From Coenobita brevimanus (Eukaryota > Arthropoda > Malacostraca > Decapoda > Coenobitidae), in contig JAVRFU010003718.1 of assembly GCA_032717465.1 (NCBI GenBank), positions 2,654,445 to 2,718,444 of the forward strand: 64,000 nt of DNA, read 5' to 3'. The notes under the pieces are model-generated. The model was not told the origin of the DNA. It made no database searches and was given only the letters and a program-made list of their open reading frames with translations. Positions 23,289-32,652 of the stretch are shown here, one piece after another. How positions within the stretch are numbered: position 1 is the first letter of the stretch; the number at the start of each line of letters is the position of its first letter. The position numbers and the translations under genes are program-made.

Positions 23289-24335
23289 CTATCTATCTAT
23301 CTATAGCCCTACGTCCTAATCCCGCAAAGGGTGGCCGCAGACAAAACGCCCCCTAGTCGCTCTGTCACCCACCATTTGACTACCCTCCCCCCGACTCACC
23401 CTCCCCTCCCTCATATATCTCTCAACTCCATCCCTCCACCTCATCCTCGGTCTACCCCTCCCTCTCCCTCCCTCCACCTCACCTACATACACCCTCTTAG
23501 TCATTCTCCATTCTCTTCACATATCCAAACCACCTGAGGTTATTTCTCCAAATCTCAACCACATCCACATCCACCCCACAACGTTCCTTCACTTCTTCAT
23601 TCGTCAACCTGTCCCTCCACGTCACTGCACATACTCCTCTCAAGTAACTCATTTCCACTGCTCTTACTCTTGACTTGTTCCCCTTTTGCAAGATCCATGC
23701 CTTGCTTCCATACGTCAGGGTAGGGATCACAATACTGTCATGGAGTGACTTCTTAACTTCCATACTCACCTCCCTATTTCTCATCACTGCTTTCAGTGTA
23801 CCAACAACCTGCCTTCCCTGCTGTACCCTTTCACGCACTTCATTCCCCAAAGTTCCATCCTTACTCATCACACTACCCAAGTACTTGAATGCACTCACAT
23901 TCTCCATATCCTCACCATCCAACCTCACTGGACACTCTGTGACTTCATTCCTCTCAAACACCATAACTTTACCTTTGTTTACATTAACTTTCCAATTCCT
24001 CCTCCTACACATTGTCCCAAGTTCATTCACCAAATCTTGCAACTCCCATTCATCCTCACTCAACATACTGCATCATCAGCAAACAGCAACACCGGAATCT
24101 TCCAAATCTCACCCTCATTCATTAGAGCCACCCCCACATCCACTGCCCTACCTTGCATCTCCTTTACAACCCCATCCATGTATATATTAAACAGCCATGG
24201 GGACATCACACAAGTGTTTCAGTCCCACATTGACATTAAAGAACTCTCTCAGCTCACCATCCAGTGGCACCGTAGCCCAAGCTCCCTCATACATACTCTT
24301 CACAGCACTCCACAATTTCCCCTCCACTCCATATA
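23289..24335 (-). mobile_element. RTE-B retrotransposon, unit 3 (shorter 5' truncation)
   Basis: GATA tail at 23,289-23,305 (TATC on the plus strand). The 189-codon frame 23,497-24,066 runs from LSEDEWELQDLVNE to FGYVKRMEND. The element ends at 24,335 within the YMERVKSMYE-type region, before motif A, so it lacks the endonuclease and half the RT. Its 5' junction differs from units 1 and 2, so the right boundary of the repeated unit lies here. Confidence 0.85.
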
Positions 24336-24511
24336 CTGTAATATGATCAATACCTGATGGATCATTTCATCACTATCTTTGTTTATACTGGTTAACAAAG
24401 GGTGCGAATGGGGGACGAGAGGATAAAAGGGGCGTACGGTGGAGACAGGAACCCAGAGAGATGAATGGTGGAGATGGGAACAAGATTGTATAAGAAAAGA
24501 CATCTTTTAAT
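24336..24511. other. No recognised feature
   Basis: Unique-looking sequence between RTE-B and the inverted repeat; shared with copy B at 54,927-55,102. Confidence 0.4.
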
Positions 24512-24872
24512 AGATGCTGTTGACTATACTTATTTGTAACATTATATTATCGGACTTAAGTATATATACAATAACACATAACACATTGTAGGAGTTCTTT
24601 CATTTTCATGCCTTTCCCATATGTTGTTGATAAAACCACAGTATCACACATTAAATACTTTTATATATTTACTCCCACTGGTTCTGATAGTGTATAACGA
24701 CAATCATGACACTATAACATCGCCAGCTTTGGTCGTTCCGCATCTGTCCAACAACGCTTACAGTGTGTTTGGGGTAATGGTATTGGATGTGGGGTGCTCG
24801 ATCCTCCAGTCGCTCACTGGCCGCTACTCCGGCTAATGCGTAGGAGAAAATTACTGTTTTTGGGTGTACTGT
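24512..24872 (+). repeat. Left arm of a long inverted repeat (outermost nest layer)
   Basis: From AGATGCTGTTGAC to GGGTGTAC this arm matches 32,294-32,652 in reverse complement. Shared blocks include ACTTATTTGTAACATTAT, TTCATTTTCAT, CCACAGTAT and CACTGGTTCTGATAGT. It could be a long-terminal-inverted-repeat (foldback) transposon. I could not identify a target-site duplication or transposase. Confidence 0.6.
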
Positions 24873-24893
24873 GGCAAGACTGAACCTATCTAA

Positions 24894-25097
24894 TGCCATG
24901 TACTGTGGCAAGACTGAAACGATCTAATGCCATGTACTGTGGCGAGACTGAAACGATCTAATGCCATGTACTGTGGCGAGACTGAAACGATCTAATGCCA
25001 TGTACTGTGGCGAGACTGAAACGATCTAATGCCATGTACTGTGGCGAGACTGAAACGATCTAATGCCATGTACTGTGGCGAGACTGAAATGATCTAA
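24894..25097 (+). repeat. 34-bp minisatellite, 6 copies
   Basis: Unit TGCCATGTACTGTGGCGAGA followed by CTGAAACGATCTAA. The span is exactly six periods, with a degenerate unit just before it. Early copies carry CAAGACT instead of CGAGACT. There are no unique spacers, so it is not a CRISPR array. It ends at the first base of the hAT terminus. Confidence 0.95.
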
Positions 25098-25228
25098 TGC
25101 AGGGGTTCTTAACCTGGGGTCCGTGAAGGTCAGAATTATTGAGAACAATTTAGCGAGATTGCGTGATGCCGTTTGGCATCATTAACTTAAAAAAACATAC
25201 AAAGAAACTCGGTCTTTAATAATTCTGG

Positions 25229-25333
25229 TGTTCGTTGATTCACGCCTACCCTCGTTTGGCAAAGCGAGCTATGGGTGCTGTGATTCCATTTGCAACTACA
25301 TACCATTGCGAGTCGGATTTCAGCACTTGTTTC
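25229..25333 (+). pseudogene. hAT transposase C-terminal (dimerisation) fragment
   Basis: Translation gives LIHAYPRLAKRAMGAVIPFA followed by TTYHCESDFST. This matches the pattern of the hAT C-terminal dimerisation region (YP.L...A...L.PF.TTY.CE..FS.L). The frame is cut by the TA at 25,334 where the Tigger-like element inserted. Beyond its right end (31,873) the reading resumes with a short, degraded continuation (DKSKSTG, a stop, then ISSYSSQ). Same fragment in copy B at about 56,228-56,334. Confidence 0.65.
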
Positions 25334-25819
25334 TACAGTAAACCCTCATTATACGATGGGGTTCCGTTCCTGAAAACCCCATCGTAAAGCAATCCATCGT
25401 ATAGCAATCCCATTATAACATGGAGTCAATGGGGATACGTTCCCAGACGTGCCTAAACTCTCACATACACACACCTTGGCACTCACATACATGAAATATC
25501 CTTATGTTTAAACATTTAAAGTAACACATTAATAGTGAATAAAGAGAAAAAAACATGAAAACTACAGTATACAGTAGATCTTACCTTTACTGAAGCAAGC
25601 AACGGTTGTTTATGTGGTTCCTAGATAATTCGCCATGAAGTCGACAATTCTCCGTCATAATATGGACGTTCCCCGTCAGGACAATTCCCCGTCATTCTAT
25701 AAACATACTTATTACTGATTAACTGATACTTTAATAACTAATTCTCAGGGGGATCTATCAAAGTCTATTTTCATTCAGTAGCATTGGCTTTGGATATCAT
25801 TTATAAGTTGCACTTTTAG

Positions 25820-26302
25820 TAAAAAAGTTACTACATGACAGTATTGTGATACCAACTCTAACATACGGAAGTGAAGCTTGGACATTGTTGGAAGGACACA
25901 AGTCAAGAGTGAGAGCAGTGGAAATGAGTTATTTAAGAGGAGCCTGTGGAGTCACGTGGAGAGACAGGCTGACGAATGAGGATATAAAGGAGCGTTGTGG
26001 TGTGGATGTGGATGTGATAGGAAGCGTTGTGAGGAACACACTGAGGTGGTTTGGCCATGTGGAGAGGATGGAGGGTGAAAGACTGACGAAGAGAGTGTAT
26101 ATGAGTAAGGTGGAGGGTGGAAGAGGGAGGGGGAGACCGAGGATGAGATGGAGGGATGGGGTGGAGAGGTATATGAGAGAGGGGGGTGTGAGTTGGGAGC
26201 AGGTCAGTGAAATGGCGGGGGACAGGGCGACTTGGAGGCGATTTGTTTGTGGCCACCCCAAACGGGATTGAGGCGTCTGGCAATAGATAGATAGATAGAT
26301 AG
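25820..26302 (+). mobile_element. 5'-truncated RTE-A insertion with 8-bp target-site duplication
   Basis: Flanked by ACTTTTAG at 25,812-25,819 and 26,303-26,310. Copy B has the uninterrupted site (GCACTTTTAGACAATA at 56,811-56,826). The insert covers only the RT C-terminal part, with an open frame at 25,846-26,271 (YGSEAWTLLEGHKSR, CGVTWRDRL, FGHVERMEGERLTKRVY, GRGRGRPRMRW, ending CGHPKRD), followed by the GATA tail. Truncation at the 5' end is typical of target-primed reverse transcription. Confidence 0.95.
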
Positions 26303-26492
26303 ACTTTTAGACAATATTTAACTTGTTTCTACCTTGCTGTAGTTGACTTTGAATTATGTTCTAGCATCACCCACAGCTGTTTTCATTAATTTCTATTGGT
26401 ACTACCCCTGGGGGTAGGGGGGATTTTCAAGAATACTCCCCCAGTATCCCTGCTTGTCGTAAAAGGCGACTAAAAGGGTTGGCGGAGGGTTA

Positions 26493-27506
26493 GTGCCCCT
26501 CCCCGGAAAACAACTAACTAAACAAACAAACAATAAGCCTCGGACAAGGACTGACCAAACGATGACGACCAAGGACCGGACAAAGGACATTGTAATTGGA
26601 ACCTGGAATGTAAGGGGAGTGAATGATGAGGTGAAAGAGAGAGAGATTGTCCAGGTGCTTGAGGATGCGAAAATGGATGTATGTGGAATAACTGAAACAA
26701 AATGGAGAGGAGAAAGTGTGAGAGAATGGGAGTATGGATGGGGTATATGTGCAGGAGTAGGTGAGAATGAGAGGGCAAAGGAAGGAGTATGTATAGTTGT
26801 GAGTAAAAGATGGAAGAGGAGCATAAGACAGTATGGATCAGTTGGGTCAAGGATTGTGTGGGTAAAGTTGAAAGTTGGAATACAAATGTGGGCGATTGTG
26901 TGTGTGTATGCGCCAACGCAAGATCGTGCTAGAAGAGTGAGAGAAGAGTTCTGGACAAATGTAGAAGTGTGCATAGAAAAGTTTGTAAGGAATGAGAGAG
27001 TGTTTTTGATTGGTGATATGAATGGTAAAGTTGGGAATGTGAAGGTGGATGGAATAGTTGGTGAGTGGGGTGTGCCTGCTGAGATAGATGAGAATGGGAG
27101 TGCGTTAGTGGACATTTGTGCTGGGAGGGGGTTGGTGATAGGCAATACCCTCTTCAGGCATAAAATGATTCACAGGTATACATGGCGAGTGATGAGAAGG
27201 GTGGGTGGTGAACTGAATGAAAGGAAGGCAATGATTGATTATGTGTGTGTGGATGAGAGGATGCGAAGATGTGTAATGGATGCAAGAGTGTATAGAGGTT
27301 GGGGGAGTGGACTTTCTGACCACTACTTGGTGATGGCCAGAATTAAAGTACAAGAAAGTTGGAGGAATAGAAGAAGGGAAAGACGAGAGGAAGGAGTAGT
27401 TGCAAGGAGAGTGGAAAGGTTACAGGAGGATGAGAAAAAGGCAGAGTATAAGAGAGTTATATGTGGAAAGAAAGACAGAGGTGAAAAGATTAGTAAGAGA
27501 GAGTAA
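26493..27506 (+). pseudogene. RTE-A endonuclease domain, intact nuclease motifs
   Basis: From ATG at 26,562 (MTTKDRTKD): TWNVRGVN, GITETKWRGE, YAPTQD, IGDMNGKVG and SGLSDHYLVMARI are all present, so the AP-endonuclease fold is complete. It would nick target DNA in the nucleus to prime reverse transcription. The frame ends in altered sequence (VICGKKDRGEKISKRE) created by the linker deletion. Confidence 0.8.
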
Positions 27507-27943
27507 GAAGAGAGTGGAAGTCAGGTATAATTATTCCCTTGTACAAAGAAAAAGGGGAAAAAGAAGTGTGTGGTAATCATAGGGGCATTTGTCTTCTTAG
27601 TATAATAGGAAAAGTGTATGGTAGGATACTTATAGACAGAGTTAGAGAAAGAACAGAGAAATTAGTTGGAGAAGAGCAAGGAGGCTTTAGGAAGGGAAGA
27701 GGTTGTGTAGATCAGATATTCATTCTTAGATCTTTAGTGAAAAAGTTTCTAGAGAAGGGAAAGAAGTTGTATGCGGCTTTCATGGATTTGGAGAAAGCAT
27801 ATGACAGGGTGGATAGACAAGGATTGTGGAAAGTGTTAAGAATATATGGAGTAGATGGGAAGTTGTTGAATGCTGTGAAGAGTATGTACGATGGTGCGAA
27901 GGCTGCATTGCGTGTTGATCGTGAACTAAGTTAATTCTTCTCT

Positions 27944-28876
27944 TTGAAAGTTGGTTTGAAACAGGGATGTGTCATGTCTCCATGGTTGTTCAATCTGTAC
28001 ATGGATGGGGTAATAAAAGAGGTACAAGGTAGGGTAGTGGATGTTGGAGTGGCCCTGGTGAGAGAGAATAGTGTTTGGAAACTCCCTGTACTGTTGTTTG
28101 CAGATGATACTGTGTTGTTGAGTGAAGACGAAGGGGAGCTGCAAGGCTTGGTGGATGAGTTTGAGAGAGTGTGTAAGAAACGGAACCTAAAGGTGAATGT
28201 AGGGAAGAGTAAAGTGATGGTCTTTGAGAGAGGTGAAGTTAGTGAATGTACAGCGAGGTTAGATGGTGAGGAATTGGAAAATGTGAGTACGTTTAAGTAT
28301 TTGGGTAGTGTGATGAGTAAGGATGGAGGTTTGGAGGGTGAAGTGCTTGAAAGGGTACAGCAGGGAAGAAAGGTTGCTGGTTCCTTGAAAGCAGTGATAA
28401 GAAACAGGGAAGTGAGCATGGAAGTGAAAAAGTTACTACATAACAGTATTGTGATACAAACTCTAACGTACGGAAGTGAAGCTTGGACATTGTTGGAAGG
28501 ATACAAGTCAAGAGTGAGAGCAGTGGAAATGAGTTATTTAAGCGGAGCCTCTGGAGTCAGGTGGAGAGACAGGCTGACGAATGAGGATATAAAGGAGCGT
28601 TGTGGTGTGGATGTGGATGTGATAGGAAGCGTTATGAGGAACACACTGAGGTGGTTTGGCCATGTGGAGAGGATGGAGGGTGAAAGACTGACGAAGAGGG
28701 TGTATGTGAGTGAGGTGGAGGGGGGAAGAGGGAGGGGGAGGCCGAGGATGAGATGGAGGGATGGGGTGGAGAGGTATATGAGAGAGGGGGGTGTGAGTTG
28801 GGAGCAGGGCAGTGAAATGGCGGGGGACAGGGCGACTTGGAGGCGATTTGTTTGTGGCCATCCCAAACGGGATTGA
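27944..28876 (+). pseudogene. RTE-A reverse transcriptase, motif B to C-terminus
   Basis: 310 codons: VGLKQGCVMSPWLFNLYMDG, FADDTVLLSEDE, NVGKSKVMVFERGE, FKYLGSVMSKDGG, the thumb-like RNREVSMEVKKLL, and the C-terminus RWFGHVERMEGERLTKRVY and GRGRGRPRMRWRDG, ending in CGHPKRD. It is cut from motif A by a stop (TAA at 27,932). The C-terminal Trp/Arg-rich block is the usual end of RTE proteins. Confidence 0.75.
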
Positions 28877-28906
28877 GGCGTCTGGCAATAGATAGATAGA
28901 TAGATA

Positions 28907-31043
28907 AGAGAGAAGTGGAGTAACGATTGGGCAAATATGAATTGGCGCAGATGGGAGACGTGGAAGGTGTGTGTAAGATATTTACAGAAGAAATATGTGC
29001 AGCATGTGATGTGGTGTGTGGAAGGAAGAGAAGACGGAGGGGGTGCAAGGAACAGCGTGGTGGACTGAAGAGGTGAAGCAGGCTGTGGCACAAAAGAAGA
29101 AAGCATACAATGAATGGATGAGAAATAGTGGCGTGGAAGAAGTTGAGAGGCGGAAGAGAGAGTTATATGTGGAAAGAAAGAGAGAGGTGAAAAGATTAGT
29201 AAGAGAGAGTAAGAAGAGAGTGGATGAGGAATTTGAAAGGAATTTGAGTGTAAAGTGGAGGGACTGTAAGAAAATGTTCTGGAGAGAGGTGAAAAGAGTA
29301 AGACAGGGTGGAAGTGAAGTTAGCAGGGGAGTGAAAGATAAAAACGGTAGACTGCTAGTGGAGAAGGGAGAAAAAGTGAGCAGATGGAGAGAACACTTTA
29401 AGGAATTGTTGAACGTAGAGGATGGAAGTAATGCGAGTATAAGTGGCTGGGGAATGGCTGGGAGAAGGAGGGAGGTGAGAAGACAGGAAGAAATCAGTAG
29501 GATAGAAGTTGTGGAAGCAATGAAGAAAGTTAAATCTGGGAAAGCCCCAGGAATTGATGGAGTGTGTGGTGAAATGCTGAAGCATGGGGGAGAGATAGTA
29601 GTAGAATGGATGTGGAAGATGTGCAGATTGGCCTGGGAGGAAGGTAGAGTCCCGGAGGATTGGAAGTCAGGTATAATTATTTCCTTGTACAAAGGAAAAG
29701 GGGAAAAAGAAGTGTGTGGTAACCATAGGGGCATTTGTCTTCTTAGTATAATAGGAAAAGTGTATGGTAGGATACTTATTGACAGAGTTAGAGAAAGAAC
29801 AGAGAAATTAGTTAGAGAAGAACAGGGAGGCTTTAGGAAGGGAAGAGGTTGTGTAGATCAGATATTCATTCTTAGATCTTTAGTGGAAAAGTTTCTAGAG
29901 AAGGGAAAGAAGTTGTATGTGGCATTCATGGATTTGGAGAAAGCATATGACAGGGTGGATAGACAAGGATTGTGGAAAGTGTTAAGAATATATGGAGTAG
30001 ATGGAAAGTTGTTGAATGCTGTGAAGAGTATGTACGATGGTGCGAAGGCTGCAGTGCGTGTGGATGGTGAACTAAGTGAATTTTTCTCTTTGAAGGTTGG
30101 GTTGAAACAGGGATGTGTCATGTCTCCATGCTTGTTCAATCTGTACATGGATGGGGTAATAAAAGAGGTACAAGGTAGGGTAGTGGATGTTGGAGTGGCC
30201 ATGGTGAGAGAGGATAGTGTTTGGAAACTCCCTGTACTGTTGTTTGCAGATGATACTGTGTTGTTGAGTGAAGACGAAGGGGAGCTGCAAGGCTTGGTGG
30301 ATGAGTTTGGGAGAGTGTGTAAGAAACGGAATCTAAAGGTGAATGTAGGGAAGAGTAAAGTGATGGTCTTTGAGAGAGGTGAAGTCAGTGAATGTACAGC
30401 GAGGTTGGATGGTGAGGAATTGGAAAATGTGAGTACGTTTAAGTACTTGGGTAGTGTGATGAGTAAGGATGGAGGTTTGGAGGGTGAATTGCTTGAAAGG
30501 GTACTGCAGGGAAGAATGGTTGCTGGTTCCTTGAAAGCAGTGATAAGAAACAGGGAAGTGAGCATGGAAGTGAAAAAGTTACTACATGACAGTATTGTGA
30601 TACCAACTCTAGCGTACGGAAGTGAAGCTTGGACGTTGTTGGAAGGACACAAGTCAAGAGTGAGAGCAGTGGAAATGAGTTATTTAAGAGGAGCCTGTGG
30701 AGTCACATGGAGAGACAGGCTGACGAATGAGGATATAAAGGAGCGTTGTGGTGTTGATGTGGATGTGATAGGAAGCGTTATGAGGAACACACTGAGGTGG
30801 TTTGGCCATGTGGAGAGGATGGAGGGTGAAAGACTGACGAAGAGAGTGTATGTGAGTGAGGTGGAGGGGGAAAGAGGGAGGGGGAGGCCGAGGATGAGAT
30901 GGAAGGATGGGGTGGAGAGGTATATGTGAGAGGGGGGTGAGCTGGGAGCATGGGAGTGAAATAGCGGGGGACAGGGCGACTTGGAGGCGATTTGTTTGTG
31001 GCCACCCCAAACGGGACTGAGGCGTCTGGCAATAGATAGATAA
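28907..31043 (+). mobile_element. RTE-A 3' two-thirds, fused to the tail of the preceding copy
   Basis: The GATA tail of the preceding element runs straight into AGAGAGAAGTGGAG, an internal RTE-A sequence (end of the endonuclease/linker). A few bases (ATA, AGAGAG) are shared by both parents at the join. It carries the long RT frame 29,016-30,929 and ends in a short GATA tail, then the second ACTAC. Copy B has one continuous RTE-A at this place, so this is a local tandem duplication inside an element. Confidence 0.9.
29016..30929 (+). CDS. RTE-A linker plus reverse transcriptase, long open frame
   Basis: 637 codons, opened at a GTG and probably not translated independently. It contains the Lys/Arg/Glu-rich linker, KAPGIDGVCGEML near residue 176, and EEQGGFRKGRGCVDQIF near 268. 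Motif A is FMDLEKAYDRVDR near 304, motif B GLKQGCVMSPCLF near 362 (Trp changed to Cys), and motif C FADD near 410. FKYLGS follows near 475. It would copy the element's RNA at the nicked target. The frame stops at RYM (TGA 30,927-30,929), where a small loss removes the last 31 residues seen in other copies. It has no endonuclease. Confidence 0.8.
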   Translation: MWKEEKTEGVQGTAWWTEEVKQAVAQKKKAYNEWMRNSGVEEVERRKRELYVERKREVKRLVRESKKRVDEEFERNLSVKWRDCKKMFWREVKRVRQGGSEVSRGVKDKNGRLLVEKGEKVSRWREHFKELLNVEDGSNASISGWGMAGRRREVRRQEEISRIEVVEAMKKVKSGKAPGIDGVCGEMLKHGGEIVVEWMWKMCRLAWEEGRVPEDWKSGIIISLYKGKGEKEVCGNHRGICLLSIIGKVYGRILIDRVRERTEKLVREEQGGFRKGRGCVDQIFILRSLVEKFLEKGKKLYVAFMDLEKAYDRVDRQGLWKVLRIYGVDGKLLNAVKSMYDGAKAAVRVDGELSEFFSLKVGLKQGCVMSPCLFNLYMDGVIKEVQGRVVDVGVAMVREDSVWKLPVLLFADDTVLLSEDEGELQGLVDEFGRVCKKRNLKVNVGKSKVMVFERGEVSECTARLDGEELENVSTFKYLGSVMSKDGGLEGELLERVLQGRMVAGSLKAVIRNREVSMEVKKLLHDSIVIPTLAYGSEAWTLLEGHKSRVRAVEMSYLRGACGVTWRDRLTNEDIKERCGVDVDVIGSVMRNTLRWFGHVERMEGERLTKRVYVSEVEGERGRGRPRMRWKDGVERYM

Positions 31044-31870
31044 ACTACAACATCCTGGGTATATTTTAAAACGACTTTGAAGAGGTACAAGTACAGTACT
31101 AAAAAACTAGTGTACTTCCTAAATAAACTGATATGAAAATAAACGAAGGGGAATCATCCTGAAGACGAAAAGTCCCGATGGCGAATTGTCTCATTATTGT
31201 TGTGATGGCGAATTGACTTGATGGCGAAATATCCCGAAACATTTATATAGACGTAACATGAAGATTATTTGTATAATTTGAAAGTATGTCGATCGTTCAC
31301 TTAAGGTAATTAGGCATTTATATAAATGCCAATGTCTTGTATGTAGCCTTATGCTAAGATGAAGGATCGATCATATATCAGCAGATTCACGTTTCAATAT
31401 ATTATTATTTTTCATTTAATGCCCATGATTTGATGCCATATTTTACATTTACTATATAAACAATAAACCACCATCACTTTTGTAACTTACATAATTAAAA
31501 AACTAGTGTACAGTACTTGCTAAATAAACTGATACGTAAATAAATGATGGGGAATCGTCCTGACGGTGAATTGGTCCCTACTCGGCCTCACAGTCACAGG
31601 GACTCACAGCCCTCACTCATCAATGTCAGAACTGCCTGGCTGGGCAGGGCTAGCTAATGAGGCTGGACCGGTGGACAAGTGTGTGTGGTCTAATGCCGAC
31701 AGTGTGAGGACGTTTTTGTTGCGTTTGCACATTCGCTGTTCACTGAGCCACGGATGATCCATCGTTGTTGCAAATCGTTCCCATTGTATAGTGGGCATAG
31801 GGTACTAAAATTTTGACATTGTATAAGCGAAATATCGTACAATGAGGCATTGTATAATGAGGGTTTACTG
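31044..31870 (+). repeat. Right portion of the second Tigger-like element
   Basis: Continues the element beyond the RTE-A. It contains repeated GATGGCGAATTG-type motifs (31,178-31,230) that mirror GACAATT/CGCCAT motifs of the left portion. A 63-codon frame at 31,566-31,757 has no recognisable domain. Confidence 0.5.
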
Positions 31871-32293
31871 TATCCAAATGATAAGTCGAAATCAACTGGA
31901 TGTCAACGATGACATGCATGTTGCCTTGTGAAAGTCCACTCCACAATTTCATCTTATTCAAGCCAAACAGCAACAACAACTTTCTCATTGAAATGAACTT
32001 TGGAGCAGACCTAAAGTTTTTTGTTTTGTTTAATTTGCTCAAGTTGGATGTATTTCATTTTTTCGAATGGCCATTAGTTTTTGCATGAAAAAGAGTGAGA
32101 AGCATAATTCTTTGTAAAGACTGTTTTATACTTTGTGATATACTGCGTGAGGTAGTTTTCAATAAAATAATGTATATTCATTGCATGCAAAATGCTACGA
32201 TTGTGCTTATGTGCATTTTTGTAGGGAAACGGTTGATAGCGTTGACCAGATTCTCGAAGGGGTCCGTGACTCAAAAAGAGATAAGAACCACTG

Positions 32294-32652
32294 ATGTACA
32301 CTCGAAAACAGTTATTTTTTCCCGTTATTAGCTGGAGTCGTGGCCAGTGAGTGACCAGCGGTTCAAGCACTCCACATCCAAAGCCACAACCCCAAGACCA
32401 GTGTAAGCATTGTTGGACAATTGTGAAACGTCCCTGGCGATGTTACAGTGTGTCATGATTGTTGTTATAGACTATCAGAACCAGTGGGGGTTAAATATAT
32501 AAAGGTATTTAATGTGTAATACTGTGGTGTTACCCACAACATATGGGAAAGGGATGAAAATGAAAGAGGACCTACAACGTATTGTGTGTTATTGTCTATA
32601 TACCTCCGTCGTGTATTATAATGTTACAAATAAGTAAAAGTCAAGAGCATCT
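32294..32652 (-). repeat. Right arm of the long inverted repeat
   Basis: Reverse complement of 24,512-24,872 with moderate divergence, closing the nest. Copy B lacks this arm: after its RTE-A at 60,102 the sequence is unrelated. Confidence 0.6.

Larger units (their letters stand above)
26406..28906 (+). mobile_element. RTE-A with two internal deletions, followed head-to-tail by a second copy
   Basis: Starts at the leader (CCCTGGGGG) after ACTAC (26,401-26,405), which recurs at 31,044-31,048 beyond the second copy. The endonuclease is intact in frame 26,493-27,506. One deletion near 27,455 joins GAGTATAAGAGAG to AGTTATATGTGG, removing part of the linker. Another near 27,518 joins AGAGTGGA to AGTCAGGTAT, removing the rest of the linker and the first RT block. 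Motifs A (27,780s), B and C (27,944-28,876) are preserved, but a premature stop at 27,932 separates A from B. It ends with a GATA tail. Confidence 0.9.
1..31043 (+). repeat. Copy A of a large duplicated block (left end outside the window)
   Basis: The same order of elements recurs at 37,673-60,102 in the same orientation. Position 1 aligns with 37,673. The offset is about 37,650 near 2 kb, 37,635 near 8-9 kb and 37,633 near 11-12 kb, then jumps to about 30,590 after one 7-kb unit that only copy A has. Matching short frames differ by one or two residues (for example 2,541-2,798 and 40,191-40,448). Divergence is therefore low, although the block is non-coding. It could be a true segmental duplication or two haplotypes placed in tandem by assembly. 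Confidence 0.9.
25336..31870 (+). mobile_element. Tigger/mariner-like TA element, second family, hosting RTE-A insertions
   Basis: Left end CAGTAAACCCTCATTATACG after TA (25,334-25,335). Right end, inverted, ...TGAGGGTTTACTG before TA (31,871-31,872). A TA duplication plus CAGT termini fits the Tc1/mariner/pogo superfamily. Inner arm sequence is partly inverted-repeat-like (ATTCGCCAT/GACAATT motifs near 25,628-25,690 and 31,170-31,235). The element's own sequence is 25,336-25,819, 26,303-26,405 and 31,044-31,870; the rest is RTE-A. No transposase frame is seen. Confidence 0.6.
25100..32293 (+). mobile_element. hAT element remnant split by a Tigger-like insertion
   Basis: The left terminus CAGGGGTTCTTAACCTGGGG and the right terminus CAGTGGTTCTTATCTC (minus strand) resemble hAT terminal inverted repeats. 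Sub-terminal GGGGTCCGTG appears on both sides. Between them lie parts of a transposase C-terminal domain (25,229-25,333 and 31,873 onwards). The expected 8-bp target-site duplication is not seen (ATCTAATG on the left, ATGTACAC on the right), perhaps because the minisatellite has remodelled the left flank. Internally deleted and inactive. Confidence 0.65.

Noticed and set aside
26406..26480. HDV-like self-cleaving ribozyme at the RTE leader
   Set aside because: A 7-bp P1-like pairing (CTGGGGG with CCCCCAG) is present, but I could not place P2 and the catalytic joining region in the required order; kept only as a generic structured leader.
29858..30652. Long minus-strand open frames (up to 304 codons) antisense to RTE-A
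   Set aside because: They recur in every RTE copy, are Ser/Pro/Thr/Phe-rich as expected from the complement of a purine-rich coding strand, and drift in length with each indel. No domain or start context supports them.
31566..31757. Possible small host gene
   Set aside because: A 63-codon frame inside the right part of a Tigger-like element, overlapped by an antisense frame, with no domain or splice context.
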